64,000 bases of DNA from JBMNGN01 sp050949865 (GTDB taxonomy: Bacteria; Bacillota; Syntrophomonadia; Syntrophomonadales; Syntrophomonadaceae): assembly GCA_050949865.1 (NCBI GenBank), contig JBMNGN010000004.1, forward strand, positions 186,001 through 250,000, written 5' to 3'. The translations under genes were made by a program, and so were the position numbers. The notes beneath the pieces are model-generated. The model ran no database searches. It saw nothing but the letters and a program-made list of their open reading frames with translations, and was not told where the DNA came from. Positions within the stretch are counted from its first letter, which is position 1. Each line of letters opens with the position of its first letter. This document shows positions 29,183-38,860 of this stretch, piece by piece.

Positions 29183-31183
29183 TTATCTCCCTTTGGATTT
29201 CCTTTTCCCCTTCCTGGATGGGGTAAGTAATTCTTTTATCATATCTCTTAGTTCAGCTGCCCTTTCGAAGTTCAGAGCCTCGGCAGCTTTTTTCATTTCC
29301 ACTTCCATCTCTTGAGCCACTCTTTTTCTTTCATCAGCCGTCATTCCAGTAAATAACGACAAATTATATTCTGCCTCCGGTTCAGCTACAGTAGCCTCTA
29401 TTGAAGCATGTACAGCCTTGCGGATGGTTTCCGGGGTAATATTGTTTACACGATTGTATTCTATTTGCTTGGTCCGGCGGCGATTGGTCTCCTCAATAGC
29501 CATCTGCATAGATGGGGTAAGGCGATCACCGTACATTATTACCTTTCCTTCTACATTCCTTGCGGCCCTGCCAATTGTCTGGATCAGGGACCTTCCTGAA
29601 CGGAGAAACCCTTCTTTATCCGCATCTAAAATGGCCACCAGGGCTACTTCGGGAAGATCGAGGCCTTCCCGCAATAAATTTATCCCGATAAGGACATCAA
29701 AAGTCCCCATCCGGAGCTCTCGAAGGATTTCCAGCCTTTCCAGGGCTTCTATATCAGAATGCATATACCGCACTTTAATCCCTGCTCCCGCAAAATAGTC
29801 GCATAAATCTTCCGCCATCCTCTTGGTCAAGGTAGTTACCAGAACCCGGTAACCCTTGCTTACTGTTTCTCTGATTTCACCAATCAAATCATCTATTTGA
29901 TCAGCAGTCGGCCTCACTTGAACTAGGGGATCAACTAATCCAGTGGGGCGGATGATCTGTTCTACTACCCTGGCACTCCTTTCCAACTCATAGCTCCCCG
30001 GAGTAGCACTCACATATATAACCTGGTTAATCTTTTCTACAAATTCATCAAATTTTAACGGGCGATTATCCAGGGCGGACGGCAGCCTAAAACCATAATT
30101 CACCAGGGTTTCTTTACGGGAACGATCCCCTTCATACATTCCCCTTAGCTGGGGTATGGAAATGTGAGACTCGTCAATAAACAGCAAAAAATCCTTGGGG
30201 AAAAAATCAATCAGGGTATAAGGCGGCTCACCGGGTGCTCGTCCAGTTATATAGCGGGAATAATTCTCGATGCCCTTACAATATCCAATTTCCCGAATCA
30301 TTTCCAGGTCATACCTGGTTCGCTGTTCGATGCGCTGAGCCTCCAGTAATTTTCCTTCTTCTTTAAATTTCTGTATCTGATATACCAGCTCCCGTTCGAT
30401 CTCTCCAGCAGCCGCCAACATCTTGTCCCTGGTGGTGACAAAATGGGAAGCAGGGAAGATCATTACATGAAACCTTCGTCCAAGTATTTCTCCGGTTAGT
30501 GAATTAAACTCAGCCAACCGCTCTATCTGATCCCCAAAGAATTCGACCCGGATAGCGTTTTCAGTACTTGAGACAGGGAAAATCTCAACTACATCCCCCC
30601 GGACCCGAAAATTACCCCGGGTAAATGAAAACTCATTGCGCTGGTATTGGTTGTCCACCAGCTGCTTGAGCAACCTATCGCGGTCCATTTCCATTTCCGG
30701 GCGAAGGGAAATCGCCAGTTGATAATAATCTTCCGGAGCCCCTAACCCATATATACAGGAAACGCTGGCTACAATAATCACATCTCTTCTTTCCAGCAAG
30801 GCAGCAGTTGCTGAATGTCGCAATTTATCGATTTCGTCATTAATCGATGCATCTTTTTCAATATAAGTATCAGTATGCGGGACATAGGCTTCCGGTTGGT
30901 AATAATCATAATAGCTTATAAAATACTCCACGGCATTATGGGGGAAGAATTGCTTGAACTCCGAGTAAAGCTGTCCCGCCAGGGTTTTATTGGGAGCAAG
31001 AATCAGGGCGGGACGTTGCAGCTCTTCAATAATCTTAGCCATGGTGAAGGTTTTGCCTGATCCGGTTACGCCTAACATAGTCTGTTCTCGATATCCTTTT
31101 TTAAGTCCAGCAACTAATTGTTGAATGGCTTCGGGCTGATCCCCCGTAGCTTCATATGGGGAATGGATTGTGAATCGATTCAT
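29183..31183 (-). CDS. uvrB: Excinuclease ABC subunit B
   Basis: The 666-residue helicase-like protein has Walker [14 protein letters not shown], the beta-hairpin segment [20 protein letters not shown], helicase motifs ([29 protein letters not shown]) and a C-terminal UVR domain ([16 protein letters not shown]) that binds UvrC. ATG follows AAAGGAGTCTTGAT. It leads the uvrBAC run. Confidence 0.98.
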   Translation of the reverse strand: MNRFTIHSPYEATGDQPEAIQQLVAGLKKGYREQTMLGVTGSGKTFTMAKIIEELQRPALILAPNKTLAGQLYSEFKQFFPHNAVEYFISYYDYYQPEAYVPHTDTYIEKDASINDEIDKLRHSATAALLERRDVIIVASVSCIYGLGAPEDYYQLAISLRPEMEMDRDRLLKQLVDNQYQRNEFSFTRGNFRVRGDVVEIFPVSSTENAIRVEFFGDQIERLAEFNSLTGEILGRRFHVMIFPASHFVTTRDKMLAAAGEIERELVYQIQKFKEEGKLLEAQRIEQRTRYDLEMIREIGYCKGIENYSRYITGRAPGEPPYTLIDFFPKDFLLFIDESHISIPQLRGMYEGDRSRKETLVNYGFRLPSALDNRPLKFDEFVEKINQVIYVSATPGSYELERSARVVEQIIRPTGLVDPLVQVRPTADQIDDLIGEIRETVSKGYRVLVTTLTKRMAEDLCDYFAGAGIKVRYMHSDIEALERLEILRELRMGTFDVLIGINLLREGLDLPEVALVAILDADKEGFLRSGRSLIQTIGRAARNVEGKVIMYGDRLTPSMQMAIEETNRRRTKQIEYNRVNNITPETIRKAVHASIEATVAEPEAEYNLSLFTGMTADERKRVAQEMEVEMKKAAEALNFERAAELRDMIKELLTPSRKGKRKSKGR

Positions 31184-31251
31184 ATCAAGACTCCTTTACG
31201 GTCCCCGGGAAGGGAGCAATACAACGATAATATTGCTCGATACAAAAAGGA

Positions 31252-32364
31252 TCAAAATAATTTCTGACTGATTTCACTTATCAGCTCATCCCGCTTCCTG
31301 TCTACCAGGGCAAAATCCATATGGTTTGAGTACAGTTTTTTCAATTCCACCAGGCTATGGTAAACATTTTCCAATTCATCTTTGGCATCCATTAGCAGGC
31401 TTTCGTAACTGCGTTTAAACTCGTTTATATCTAATGATTCCCCATCAGAAATTGCCAGGCAGCTCTTCACATCATAAATTACATCCCACGGTTTAAAAGT
31501 GATTTCGGCGTTTTCCAGGTTAATAACTGCTACTTTTAAGCTCTTTATAATTATCATGCGCAGGGAATCAGGGTTAAGACCGCAATGATAATATTCTACG
31601 GTTAATCCTTTTTCTCGGGCACTGGAAGCAATTCCAGCCAAAACCATAGATTTTTCATTTATAAAAGGGCCCCGAATAATATACCTCTTGGTACAACCAC
31701 TACTGAGCTCATCTAAATAGTTTACCATTCCATCTGCGGTTAACACACCAGCAAAATAATGGGGTTCCCGCGGTTGTTCTTGAAATATTTCCTCGTTTAG
31801 ATCCCTAATTAAGATGTGCAGCTTATCAATATCCAGACAATCGGAGTATTCTTGCTGGAACTTTTCTTTAACCTGCATAGCCTTTTTCAACTTATTATAA
31901 GCACTGCAACTGTACTTTTCCACATTGCTCACGTGGTTGGAGATGGCACTGATCTCCTTTTTAATCTGGTTCTTTTTTATAAATTCGCCCAGGTTAATCA
32001 GTTCGCCTACGGCTCCCGGATATTTAGGGTCGATGGCTTTTGGCAGGCTGCCATTGATTACTGCTACCTTAAGCTGGGGAATAAAAACCCCATCGGGATT
32101 AACCGGTTCAATAGCAGAAATCCAGAACTCCACTTCATATCCCAGTTCTGACATAGCCTGACCTACAGCGCGAATAAAGGTGGATTTCCCTGAGCCTGCT
32201 GGTCCTTTCAAGATATAAACCTTCTTCAAGCCTTCGATTAGCTCAGGTATAAAGGTATAAAACCCATTGGCGGTGTTGCTACTGGTGAAAACATAACGAA
32301 CGTTGCCAGCCACGTCTAATCCCTTCTCTCCATATCTTCTTAATAGTCTATTCATTCTGTTCAT
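31252..32364 (-). CDS. Tandem P-loop ATPase of unknown function (PRK06851-like)
   Basis: The 370-residue protein contains two related halves. The first has a clear Walker A (ILKGPAGSGKST, residues 51-62) followed by VEFWISAIEPVNPDGV. The second repeats the layout (IIRGPFINEKSM, 229-240, then VEYYHCGLNPDSL), but the Walker A glycine before Lys is Glu, so only the first half should bind ATP well. A helical linker spans about 130-190. It resembles a conserved clostridial ATPase family that I know only as PRK06851. The ribosome site is weak. It lies between the MinJ-like gene and uvrB. Confidence 0.7.
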   Translation of the reverse strand: MNRMNRLLRRYGEKGLDVAGNVRYVFTSSNTANGFYTFIPELIEGLKKVYILKGPAGSGKSTFIRAVGQAMSELGYEVEFWISAIEPVNPDGVFIPQLKVAVINGSLPKAIDPKYPGAVGELINLGEFIKKNQIKKEISAISNHVSNVEKYSCSAYNKLKKAMQVKEKFQQEYSDCLDIDKLHILIRDLNEEIFQEQPREPHYFAGVLTADGMVNYLDELSSGCTKRYIIRGPFINEKSMVLAGIASSAREKGLTVEYYHCGLNPDSLRMIIIKSLKVAVINLENAEITFKPWDVIYDVKSCLAISDGESLDINEFKRSYESLLMDAKDELENVYHSLVELKKLYSNHMDFALVDRKRDELISEISQKLF

Positions 32365-32397
32365 GGAAAGTGCGCACCAAAAGGAACTGGCAACTGC

Positions 32398-33642
32398 TTA
32401 AAAATACTGTTTTATCTTCCTCCACAACCGGGAGACAAAAGAGTACAGCTTATCTTCACCCAGAGAAAGATATTGGCCGGAGCTATGCTCAGGCACCGGT
32501 ATAATTCCAAACTCCTTAAATGGCGCATTCATGGCCTTTAGGTACAATTGAGTTTTATCCCTTTTTACTTCTAGGTTGACAGATCCTTGCAGGTTACTCA
32601 GCAAGACCTGCAAAAAGTAACTATCATCCGTTGGCATACCATTAATACCCATAACAATATCATCGGTTCTAATACCGGTCCGGTAAGCTGGACTCCCTTT
32701 TATTACGTTTAAAACCTTTACTCCCCGGATAGGCTTTATATATATAGGCTTTTTATTCACTTCTTCTCTCATACCCATCCAAATAATAAACTCATGGCCG
32801 ACCGGGCTAAACAATGCAGTTAGTAATATCAAGGAGTTGTTTTGAGAAGAGGCTACCGCCAGAAATAATAGACCTAAACTATAAAGAAATAGATGCAATG
32901 CCGACTTTTTTACCCGCTCCCTGGGCGGGCTGGTAGTAGTAATTTCCCCATAGCCCAGAATGGCCATTACCGGTAGCATGGTATAGGTTTTTCCTTCTAC
33001 AAAGTCCGAATAACCTTGCAGGAGAGGCCACCAATCGGGCATAGCCACCCCGGAGCCAGGCTCAGCGGCAAAACCAACGCTCACCAGTGCCACCAGGGGA
33101 ATGGGCCAGAATTTTTGCAGGTTAAATCCGCCCCGTACCAGATGGTCTTTCTGCACACTAACCGGAGTGGGTGAGTAATGGCCGTTAAAGAGTATTAAGC
33201 CGCTTTCAATCATATGTAATACGGCGATTAAGCCCATCAATTGCGGTATGTCTATATTGGGGACTCCCGTAATCAGCTTAAATAAGGCCAATATGCCCCC
33301 TGCATAAGCAAAACACAGAAACCTGGGGTTAATCAGCATGAGCAGGATGGCAACTAACCACAAGTGGCTTATACCAACCCCGGTTAAATCAATTCCCAGA
33401 AAAACCAAAAGGCAGCTGCCCAATACCCCACCGAACAGTCCCATGATTGAAGAAACCAACGCGGATTTTAAATACTGGTTTTGTCTGGCTCCAAATATCT
33501 GTTCCGAAAGGTTTTCCATCTTTTTATATTGCCAGGCTACTATAAAGAAGAATACGGCATAAATACAAACAAACAGGGGCGATGATAAGGTATCAATAAA
33601 TACACGCCCCATTATGCTTAGAATAGAAATGGCCAAATCCAT
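32398..33642 (-). CDS. MinJ-like polytopic membrane protein with C-terminal PDZ domain
   Basis: The 414-residue protein has about eight membrane segments over residues 1-300. A cytoplasmic or surface PDZ domain follows at about 305-385 (RGVKVLNVIKGSPAYRTGIRTDDIVMGINGMPT). Bacillus MinJ, the DivIVA-MinCD bridge at division sites, has the same topology and length and lies in the same spot: ftsE-ftsX-ctpB-minJ, followed by uvrBA. I infer a division or topology-scaffold role from this order. Overall sequence similarity cannot be measured here. ATG follows AAGGGGGTTACC. Confidence 0.7.
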   Translation of the reverse strand: MDLAISILSIMGRVFIDTLSSPLFVCIYAVFFFIVAWQYKKMENLSEQIFGARQNQYLKSALVSSIMGLFGGVLGSCLLVFLGIDLTGVGISHLWLVAILLMLINPRFLCFAYAGGILALFKLITGVPNIDIPQLMGLIAVLHMIESGLILFNGHYSPTPVSVQKDHLVRGGFNLQKFWPIPLVALVSVGFAAEPGSGVAMPDWWPLLQGYSDFVEGKTYTMLPVMAILGYGEITTTSPPRERVKKSALHLFLYSLGLLFLAVASSQNNSLILLTALFSPVGHEFIIWMGMREEVNKKPIYIKPIRGVKVLNVIKGSPAYRTGIRTDDIVMGINGMPTDDSYFLQVLLSNLQGSVNLEVKRDKTQLYLKAMNAPFKEFGIIPVPEHSSGQYLSLGEDKLYSFVSRLWRKIKQYF

Positions 33643-33693
33643 TAAAGGGTAACCCCCTTAGGTCGTTGAACCAGACCTGGTTTAAAATTAAGG

Positions 33694-34839
33694 TTAATAA
33701 ATCTGTTTTTTCAACACCTCTAAGGCCTTATTAAGTTGCAGGTCATTATTGCTATTAGGCTCATTTTCCACCTGATAATCTGGATTTATACCAATCTCAT
33801 TTATATCCGTCCCAGCAGGTGTATAGTATTTTTGAATAGTCAATTTCAATGCTGCACCATCCTGTAAGGGATAAACCCTCTGCACCAGGCCTTTACCGTA
33901 GGTTTTTTCCCCTACCAGGACCGCCCTTTTATTATCTTTCAATGCCCCTGCCAGAATTTCTGATGCACTGGCACTATGCTGGTTAACCAGGACTACCAAA
34001 GGAATATCAATCATACCTGGCGTAGCCATGTATACTTCCTTCTGCCCGCGGTTATCGGCAACGCTTACGACTTCCTTGCCGTTCAGAAATATGCCGGCAA
34101 TATTAATTGCCACATCAAAATCACCGCCGCCGTTGTTTCTTAAATCAAGTATTAATCCCCGCACTTTTTGTTCCATCAGATTGTTCACTGCCCCGGACAT
34201 TTCCTCATAGGAACGGGCGTGGAATTGATTCAAGCTAATGTATCCAATCCGAGCCACATCATCTATTATCTTGTATTCGACAGAAGGAACATTAATAATT
34301 TCTCGGGTTATCTTAAAATTATACTCTTTTCCGTCTGACTCCCTATAAATATCTAGAGCCAACTGGGTCCCGGGGTCGCCCCGCATAAGGCTTACTGCCT
34401 CATCCTGGCTCATATTTATCGCACTTTTACCATTAATTTTTAAAATGATATCTCCATGTTTAAGGCCTTCTTTATATGCGGGAGTGCCTTTAATGGGTGA
34501 AATAATCTTCAGGCGGCCATCAGTGTCAGCTAACACATATACTCCGATTCCGCCAAACTTGGCTTCCAACCTTATTTTAAAATCCTCCCATTCCTGGCGG
34601 TTAAGATACTTGGAATAAGGATCATTCAGGGCATCCACCAGCCCGGAGGTAGCTCCGCTAATAAGCTTATCTGAACTTACTTCATAAAGAGATTGAGTCT
34701 TGATTAGGCCCAGAACCGTCAAAAGGGTACCCAGCCCAGATATATTGGTCAAGATAATAAATAACAGCGATACGACTACGGCAAACCCTATCAGGGAGAA
34801 AAAGGTATTTAATCCCTTAAACCACTTACTATTTTTCAA
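33694..34839 (-). CDS. S41 carboxy-terminal processing protease (CtpA/CtpB-like)
   Basis: The protein has about 381 residues. It has an N-terminal membrane anchor (FFSLIGFAVVVSLLFIILT), a PDZ domain (about 85-165, KFGGIGVYVLADTDG, KHGDIILKINGKSA) and a tail-specific protease domain. The catalytic Ser is in NQHSASASEILAG and the Lys in VGEKTYGKGLV. It cuts exported proteins near their C-terminus; the Bacillus relative acts in sporulation signalling. I chose TTG 34839 with GGTGGTGAG ahead; ATG 34860 is an alternative. It lies downstream of the terminator at 34936-34961, so it probably has its own promoter. Confidence 0.88.
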   Translation of the reverse strand: MKNSKWFKGLNTFFSLIGFAVVVSLLFIILTNISGLGTLLTVLGLIKTQSLYEVSSDKLISGATSGLVDALNDPYSKYLNRQEWEDFKIRLEAKFGGIGVYVLADTDGRLKIISPIKGTPAYKEGLKHGDIILKINGKSAINMSQDEAVSLMRGDPGTQLALDIYRESDGKEYNFKITREIINVPSVEYKIIDDVARIGYISLNQFHARSYEEMSGAVNNLMEQKVRGLILDLRNNGGGDFDVAINIAGIFLNGKEVVSVADNRGQKEVYMATPGMIDIPLVVLVNQHSASASEILAGALKDNKRAVLVGEKTYGKGLVQRVYPLQDGAALKLTIQKYYTPAGTDINEIGINPDYQVENEPNSNNDLQLNKALEVLKKQIY

Positions 34840-34935
34840 TTTCTCACCACCATATAGCATATTATTACAAGGCCTTTTTATATATGTTAACCTATCCAAA
34901 TATTTTAAACAAATAAAGGGTTTGAGCTTTCACCA

Positions 34936-34961
34936 CGAAAAAAGGGGGTTAGTTCCCCCTT
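34936..34961 (-). terminator. Rho-independent terminator after the M23 peptidase gene
   Basis: On the minus strand AAGGGGG pairs with CCCCCTT around a short loop and is followed by TTTTTTCG. It separates ftsE-ftsX-M23 from the ctp-minJ pair. Confidence 0.85.
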
Positions 34962-34992
34962 AAAAATTAATAGTTTATTTCCGGCCAAGGCT

Positions 34993-36132
34993 CTACTTTA
35001 AATAGGTCATAGGATTTGTATGGGCTCCGTTGACCCGGACTTCAAAATGAAGGTGCGGTCCGGTACTCCACCCAGTGCTGCCAACCTTGCCAATAGTCTG
35101 TCCTTTAACCACATTAGCCCCAACCCCTACCAGTATTTGTGATTGATGGGCATAAAGGGTGGAGATACCATTCCCGTGGTCAATAACTACCACCTGTCCA
35201 TATCCTCCCATCCACCCGGTTTGTATTACGGTACCATCATCAGCGGCCACAATTTTAGCTCCGCTTGGAGCTCCGATATCTACCCCGGTGTGCATCCGGT
35301 TGGTCTTTAAAATCGGGTGATAGCGCATGCCATATGGGGAAGTAATACTGCTCCAGCCAGGTGTGGGCCAGGTAAAGGTACCTGTACCTACTACCCCGCT
35401 GCTGTTCCCGGCTTGGGCTCTGCGGATTATTTCTTCCAATTGCCTTGAGGTTTCTTCTAATTCATCCAGTGCTTTCTGGTATTGTTCTTTTTCTTGTTTG
35501 ATCGTCCCCAGCAGTTCCTCTTTATCCGCCCGCTGCAAATCAAGGGCCTCAATCATCTCCTTCTGGGCTTCCTTGGCCTTAATTAATTCTCTTTTTTGTA
35601 TTTCCAAATCGTTCTTTTTAATACTAAGCTGCTGTTTATTCCAGTTAATGGTATCAATAAGTTCCATGTCCTGTTCTACAATCAGGTTGAGTAAATCGAA
35701 GCGGGTGAGAAAATCTTTAATATCCGTGGCGCCAAAAAGCACCTCAAGGTAAGAAACATCCCCGTTTTCATGAATAAAAACCAGCCTTTGACTGAGTATC
35801 TCTATCTGGTCAGCCAGTTCCTCCTCTGCAGCCCGAATCTCCTTTTCGGTAATTACTATATTTTCTTCCAGGTTTTTAATCCGGTTGTCCAGCCTGGCGA
35901 TTTGCTGTTCGGCATTATATATGCTCTTCTCCAGGGCCTGGATCTGTCCCATAACTGTTTTTTCTTTCTTGGCCGTCTGATTTAGGTTTTCCCTCTGCTG
36001 CCTGATCTGCCTGCTAACTTCTTGCAGCTTATCCTTGCTTTTCTCCAATTCGTCGGCATAAACTGGAAATACAGCTACATTTAGTAAAGCTGTGATCATC
36101 AACAACAATAATATCTTTTTTCCCATCCTCAA
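34993..36132 (-). CDS. Secreted M23 peptidase with coiled coil (EnvC/PcsB-like murein hydrolase)
   Basis: The protein has about 379 residues. A signal peptide ([21 protein letters not shown]) is followed by a long coiled coil (about 25-235, rich in E/K/Q/L) and a C-terminal LytM domain with the zinc ligands HTGVD and HLHFE plus GYGMRYHPI and [11 protein letters not shown]. Both zinc motifs are intact, so it should be an active endopeptidase. The coiled coil and position directly after ftsX match hydrolases controlled by FtsEX. The start is TTG 36132 after GGGGGGAG; ATG 36126 is equally possible. Confidence 0.9.
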   Translation of the reverse strand: MRMGKKILLLLMITALLNVAVFPVYADELEKSKDKLQEVSRQIRQQRENLNQTAKKEKTVMGQIQALEKSIYNAEQQIARLDNRIKNLEENIVITEKEIRAAEEELADQIEILSQRLVFIHENGDVSYLEVLFGATDIKDFLTRFDLLNLIVEQDMELIDTINWNKQQLSIKKNDLEIQKRELIKAKEAQKEMIEALDLQRADKEELLGTIKQEKEQYQKALDELEETSRQLEEIIRRAQAGNSSGVVGTGTFTWPTPGWSSITSPYGMRYHPILKTNRMHTGVDIGAPSGAKIVAADDGTVIQTGWMGGYGQVVVIDHGNGISTLYAHQSQILVGVGANVVKGQTIGKVGSTGWSTGPHLHFEVRVNGAHTNPMTYLK

Positions 36133-36168
36133 CGTTTCTCCCCCCACTAGTGGCCAATAACCCTCTGC

Positions 36169-37053
36169 TTAAACATTAAGAAAACGGTTAAGTGATATAG
36201 AGGTCCCCAGAAGACCGATAAATAGCCCGGTTGCAAACAAGGTTATATAGAATTTCATTAATACCCCTGGATTTCTAATCAGGGGCAAGAAAATCAAAAG
36301 CTCAGTATTCTCAAGAATTGCTGCATAGCCGAACGCAAGGATCAACACAGAAATAATGCTGCCAACTGCCCCCAGAACCATCCCTTCAATAAAAAACGGC
36401 CAGCGTATAAACCAGTCGGTTGAGCCCACCAGTTTCATTAAAGCTACTTCTTTTCTCCTGGCATATATTGACAACCTGATGGTTGTAGCTATCAGGAATA
36501 TAGCGCCCAATAACAAAAAGACTATTAGAACCAGGCTGACTATTCGTACCCATTTGGTAACGCTAAAGATCCTCTCGACTATGTCCTGGCCGTATTTAAC
36601 TTTAGTTATGCCGTTAATATCCTTGATCTGTAATGCTATACCAGGCACATCCTGGGCGTTTACAGCTTTAATTTCATAAGTATGGGGAAGGGGATTCTCC
36701 CCCAAGGTTTCAGCCAGATTATAATCTGCATCGCCGAACTTTTCTTGCAGCCTTTCTAAGGATTCTTCTCTGGATACGAATTTAATCGAGCTAATTCCGC
36801 TTATTTCATTAATTTCTTCTTCTATTCCGGCAATTCTGGATTCTTCAATCTCCTTATCCACAAAGGCTATAATCTCAAGATCGGATTCCAGTTCCCGCAT
36901 AAAATTCCCGGCATTGAGGCTCATCAACAGAAAAAGGCCTAAAATCATAATGCATATAGCAACCGTTGTCATAGTAGCAATACTGAGAATGCGGTTTCTT
37001 TTTATCGACTTAAATGCCTCAACTAGAAAATATATAAAATTCCTAAACCTCAT
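36169..37053 (-). CDS. ftsX: Cell division protein FtsX
   Basis: The 294-residue membrane protein has four helices, one near residue 30 and three in the C-terminal half. The large extracellular loop (about 55-165) is the part that contacts cell-wall hydrolases. The MKLVGSTDWFIRWPFFIEG region is typical of the FtsX/MacB fold. The ATG overlaps the ftsE stop by four bases. With FtsE it transmits ATP-driven signals to the adjacent M23 hydrolase. Confidence 0.94.
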   Translation of the reverse strand: MRFRNFIYFLVEAFKSIKRNRILSIATMTTVAICIMILGLFLLMSLNAGNFMRELESDLEIIAFVDKEIEESRIAGIEEEINEISGISSIKFVSREESLERLQEKFGDADYNLAETLGENPLPHTYEIKAVNAQDVPGIALQIKDINGITKVKYGQDIVERIFSVTKWVRIVSLVLIVFLLLGAIFLIATTIRLSIYARRKEVALMKLVGSTDWFIRWPFFIEGMVLGAVGSIISVLILAFGYAAILENTELLIFLPLIRNPGVLMKFYITLFATGLFIGLLGTSISLNRFLNV

Positions 37054-37733
37054 ATTGTTAACTCCCCAGCGGGGATGTCGGAAATCAACCTGCCTCTTTC
37101 AAGCACTATTACCCGTTTTCGAGCAGCTTTTACCAACTCCCGAGCATGAGTTGCCATTATGACCGTAGTTCCTTTGTGGTTTATATCAAACAGTAACTCC
37201 ATTATCTCCCTGGATGTGTCTATGTCCAGATTCCCTGTGGGCTCATCCGCTATAATTAAGAGAGGACGGTTAGCCAGGGCTCTGGCGATACCCACTCTTT
37301 GTTGTTCACCGCCAGATAATTCTCCAGGATAAGATCTTTCTTTGCCCTTAAGTCCTATAAGCTTAATCAATTCCGGGACCCTCATCCTTATATCCCGGGG
37401 ATGAGCTCCGACAACCTCCATGGCAAATGCAATATTTTCACTCACAGTTTTATTTTCCAGCAGTTTAAAATCCTGAAAGACAATGCCCATATTCCTTCTT
37501 AACATTGGCACTTCGTTCTTTTTCATCCGCACCAAGCTTCTTGAGGCTATAAATATTTGCCCCCGGGTAGGCAATTCTTCCCTGAACAACATCCGGATTA
37601 AGGTGGATTTCCCCGCTCCACTCTGCCCCATAAGAAAAACAAACTCTCCGCGATTAATCTTTAAAGATATATCATCCAGGGCTTTTACCCCATTAGGATA
37701 TATCTTGGAGACATTGTAGAACTGGACTAGCAT
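37050..37733 (-). CDS. ftsE: Cell division ATP-binding protein FtsE
   Basis: The 227-residue ABC ATPase has Walker A LMGQSGAGKSTLI, signature LSGGEQQRVGIARAL, Walker B LLIIADEPTGNLD and switch His ATHARE. ATG follows GGAGGTAGCCC. It pairs with FtsX. The cluster downstream (M23, Ctp, MinJ-like) is devoted to the division septum or cell wall. Confidence 0.96.
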   Translation of the reverse strand: MLVQFYNVSKIYPNGVKALDDISLKINRGEFVFLMGQSGAGKSTLIRMLFREELPTRGQIFIASRSLVRMKKNEVPMLRRNMGIVFQDFKLLENKTVSENIAFAMEVVGAHPRDIRMRVPELIKLIGLKGKERSYPGELSGGEQQRVGIARALANRPLLIIADEPTGNLDIDTSREIMELLFDINHKGTTVIMATHARELVKAARKRVIVLERGRLISDIPAGELTI

Positions 37734-37812
37734 GGGCTACCTCCATAGATTAAAAAAAAACCATGTGGTCTGGTGACTATATCAGCCAAGGGAAGGATTT
37801 ATTTCTGTAAAA

Positions 37813-37841
37813 GCAAAAAACCACCTATTTTTAGGTGGTTC
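37813..37841 (-). terminator. Rho-independent terminator after the transketolase genes
   Basis: AACCACCTA pairs with TAGGTGGTT around a four-base loop and is followed on the minus strand by TTTTTTGC. It separates the tkt pair from ftsE. Confidence 0.85.
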
Positions 37842-37870
37842 TACAAAAAGGTTAAAAATCCTCTATATAA

Positions 37871-38806
37871 CTATTTAATTTTTAATAAACTAAGAGCATT
37901 TTGCCTAATATTATCCACACTTAAGCCATAATGTTTCAAAAGCTCCTCAGGACTCCCTGATTGTCCAAAAACATCATTAATTCCTATCCGCTTTACAGGT
38001 ACGGGCAGGTTTTCGCATACTACTTCACAAACCGCACTTCCCAGGCCCCCAATTACGCTATGTTCCTCTACAGTTAGGATAGCCCTGGTTTGGCGGGCTT
38101 TTTCTATTATTAATTCCTGGTCTATTGGTTTTATGGTGGGCATATCAACGACTGAAGCGAAAATTCCTTCCCTGGCTAATTCTTCTGCAGCCCGCAAAGC
38201 CCGTTCAACCATGATCCCGCAGGCAATTATGGTCAGATCTTTGCCCTGTACTAACTCAATTCCTTTTCCCACCTCAAATTTTAACCCATGATTATAAATG
38301 GTAGGCACTGCGGAGCGACCCAGCCGCAAGTACACCGGCCCCGGATATTTATATATCTCCCTTACTGCTTCCCTGGTACATATGCCATCTGCAGGTACTA
38401 TAACCGTCATATTGGGTACCGACCGCATCAAAGCTAGATCCTCTATAGCCTGGTGTGAACCGCCATCCTCTCCGACGGTAACGCCGGCATGAGTTGCACA
38501 TATTTTGACATTTAAATTTGCATAGGCGATGGAGTTTCTTATCTGTTCAAAAGCCCTTCCGGTAGCAAAAACTGCAAAAGAGCTGGCAAAAACCACCTTG
38601 CCCGTGGTTGCTAAACCGGCAGACATTCCTATCATATTCTGCTCGGCTATGCCGGCATTAAAAAACCTATCAGGATATGCTTTGGCAAAATCAGCGGTCT
38701 TGGTGGATTTTGACAGGTCTGCATCCAGGACCACTACATTTTCATGCAGTCTGCCCAATTCAACCAAAGCTTTTCCATAGGCTTCACGTGTAGCCTCTTT
38801 ATTCAA
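37871..38806 (-). CDS. Transketolase, C-terminal subunit
   Basis: The 311-residue protein contains the pyrimidine-binding domain (ATREAYGKALVELG, VVLDADLSKSTKTADF, AEQNMIGMSAGLA, HAGVTVGEDGGSHQA) and the C-terminal transketolase domain (TVEEHSVIGGLGSAV). It should pair with the N-terminal subunit encoded just upstream to form one ThDP enzyme that moves two-carbon units in the pentose phosphate pathway. TTG follows GAAAGGGTT. Confidence 0.93.
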   Translation of the reverse strand: MNKEATREAYGKALVELGRLHENVVVLDADLSKSTKTADFAKAYPDRFFNAGIAEQNMIGMSAGLATTGKVVFASSFAVFATGRAFEQIRNSIAYANLNVKICATHAGVTVGEDGGSHQAIEDLALMRSVPNMTVIVPADGICTREAVREIYKYPGPVYLRLGRSAVPTIYNHGLKFEVGKGIELVQGKDLTIIACGIMVERALRAAEELAREGIFASVVDMPTIKPIDQELIIEKARQTRAILTVEEHSVIGGLGSAVCEVVCENLPVPVKRIGINDVFGQSGSPEELLKHYGLSVDNIRQNALSLLKIK

Positions 38807-38860
38807 ACCCTTTCACTTCCCTATCAATTACTTGAACGTTCTAACCCATGGGGGGGTTAA

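Noticed and set aside
31214..31238. GAGCAATA/TATTGCTC hairpin upstream of uvrB as a terminator
   Set aside because: No T-run follows on either strand; it might be a damage-response operator, but the sequence does not resemble a LexA box.
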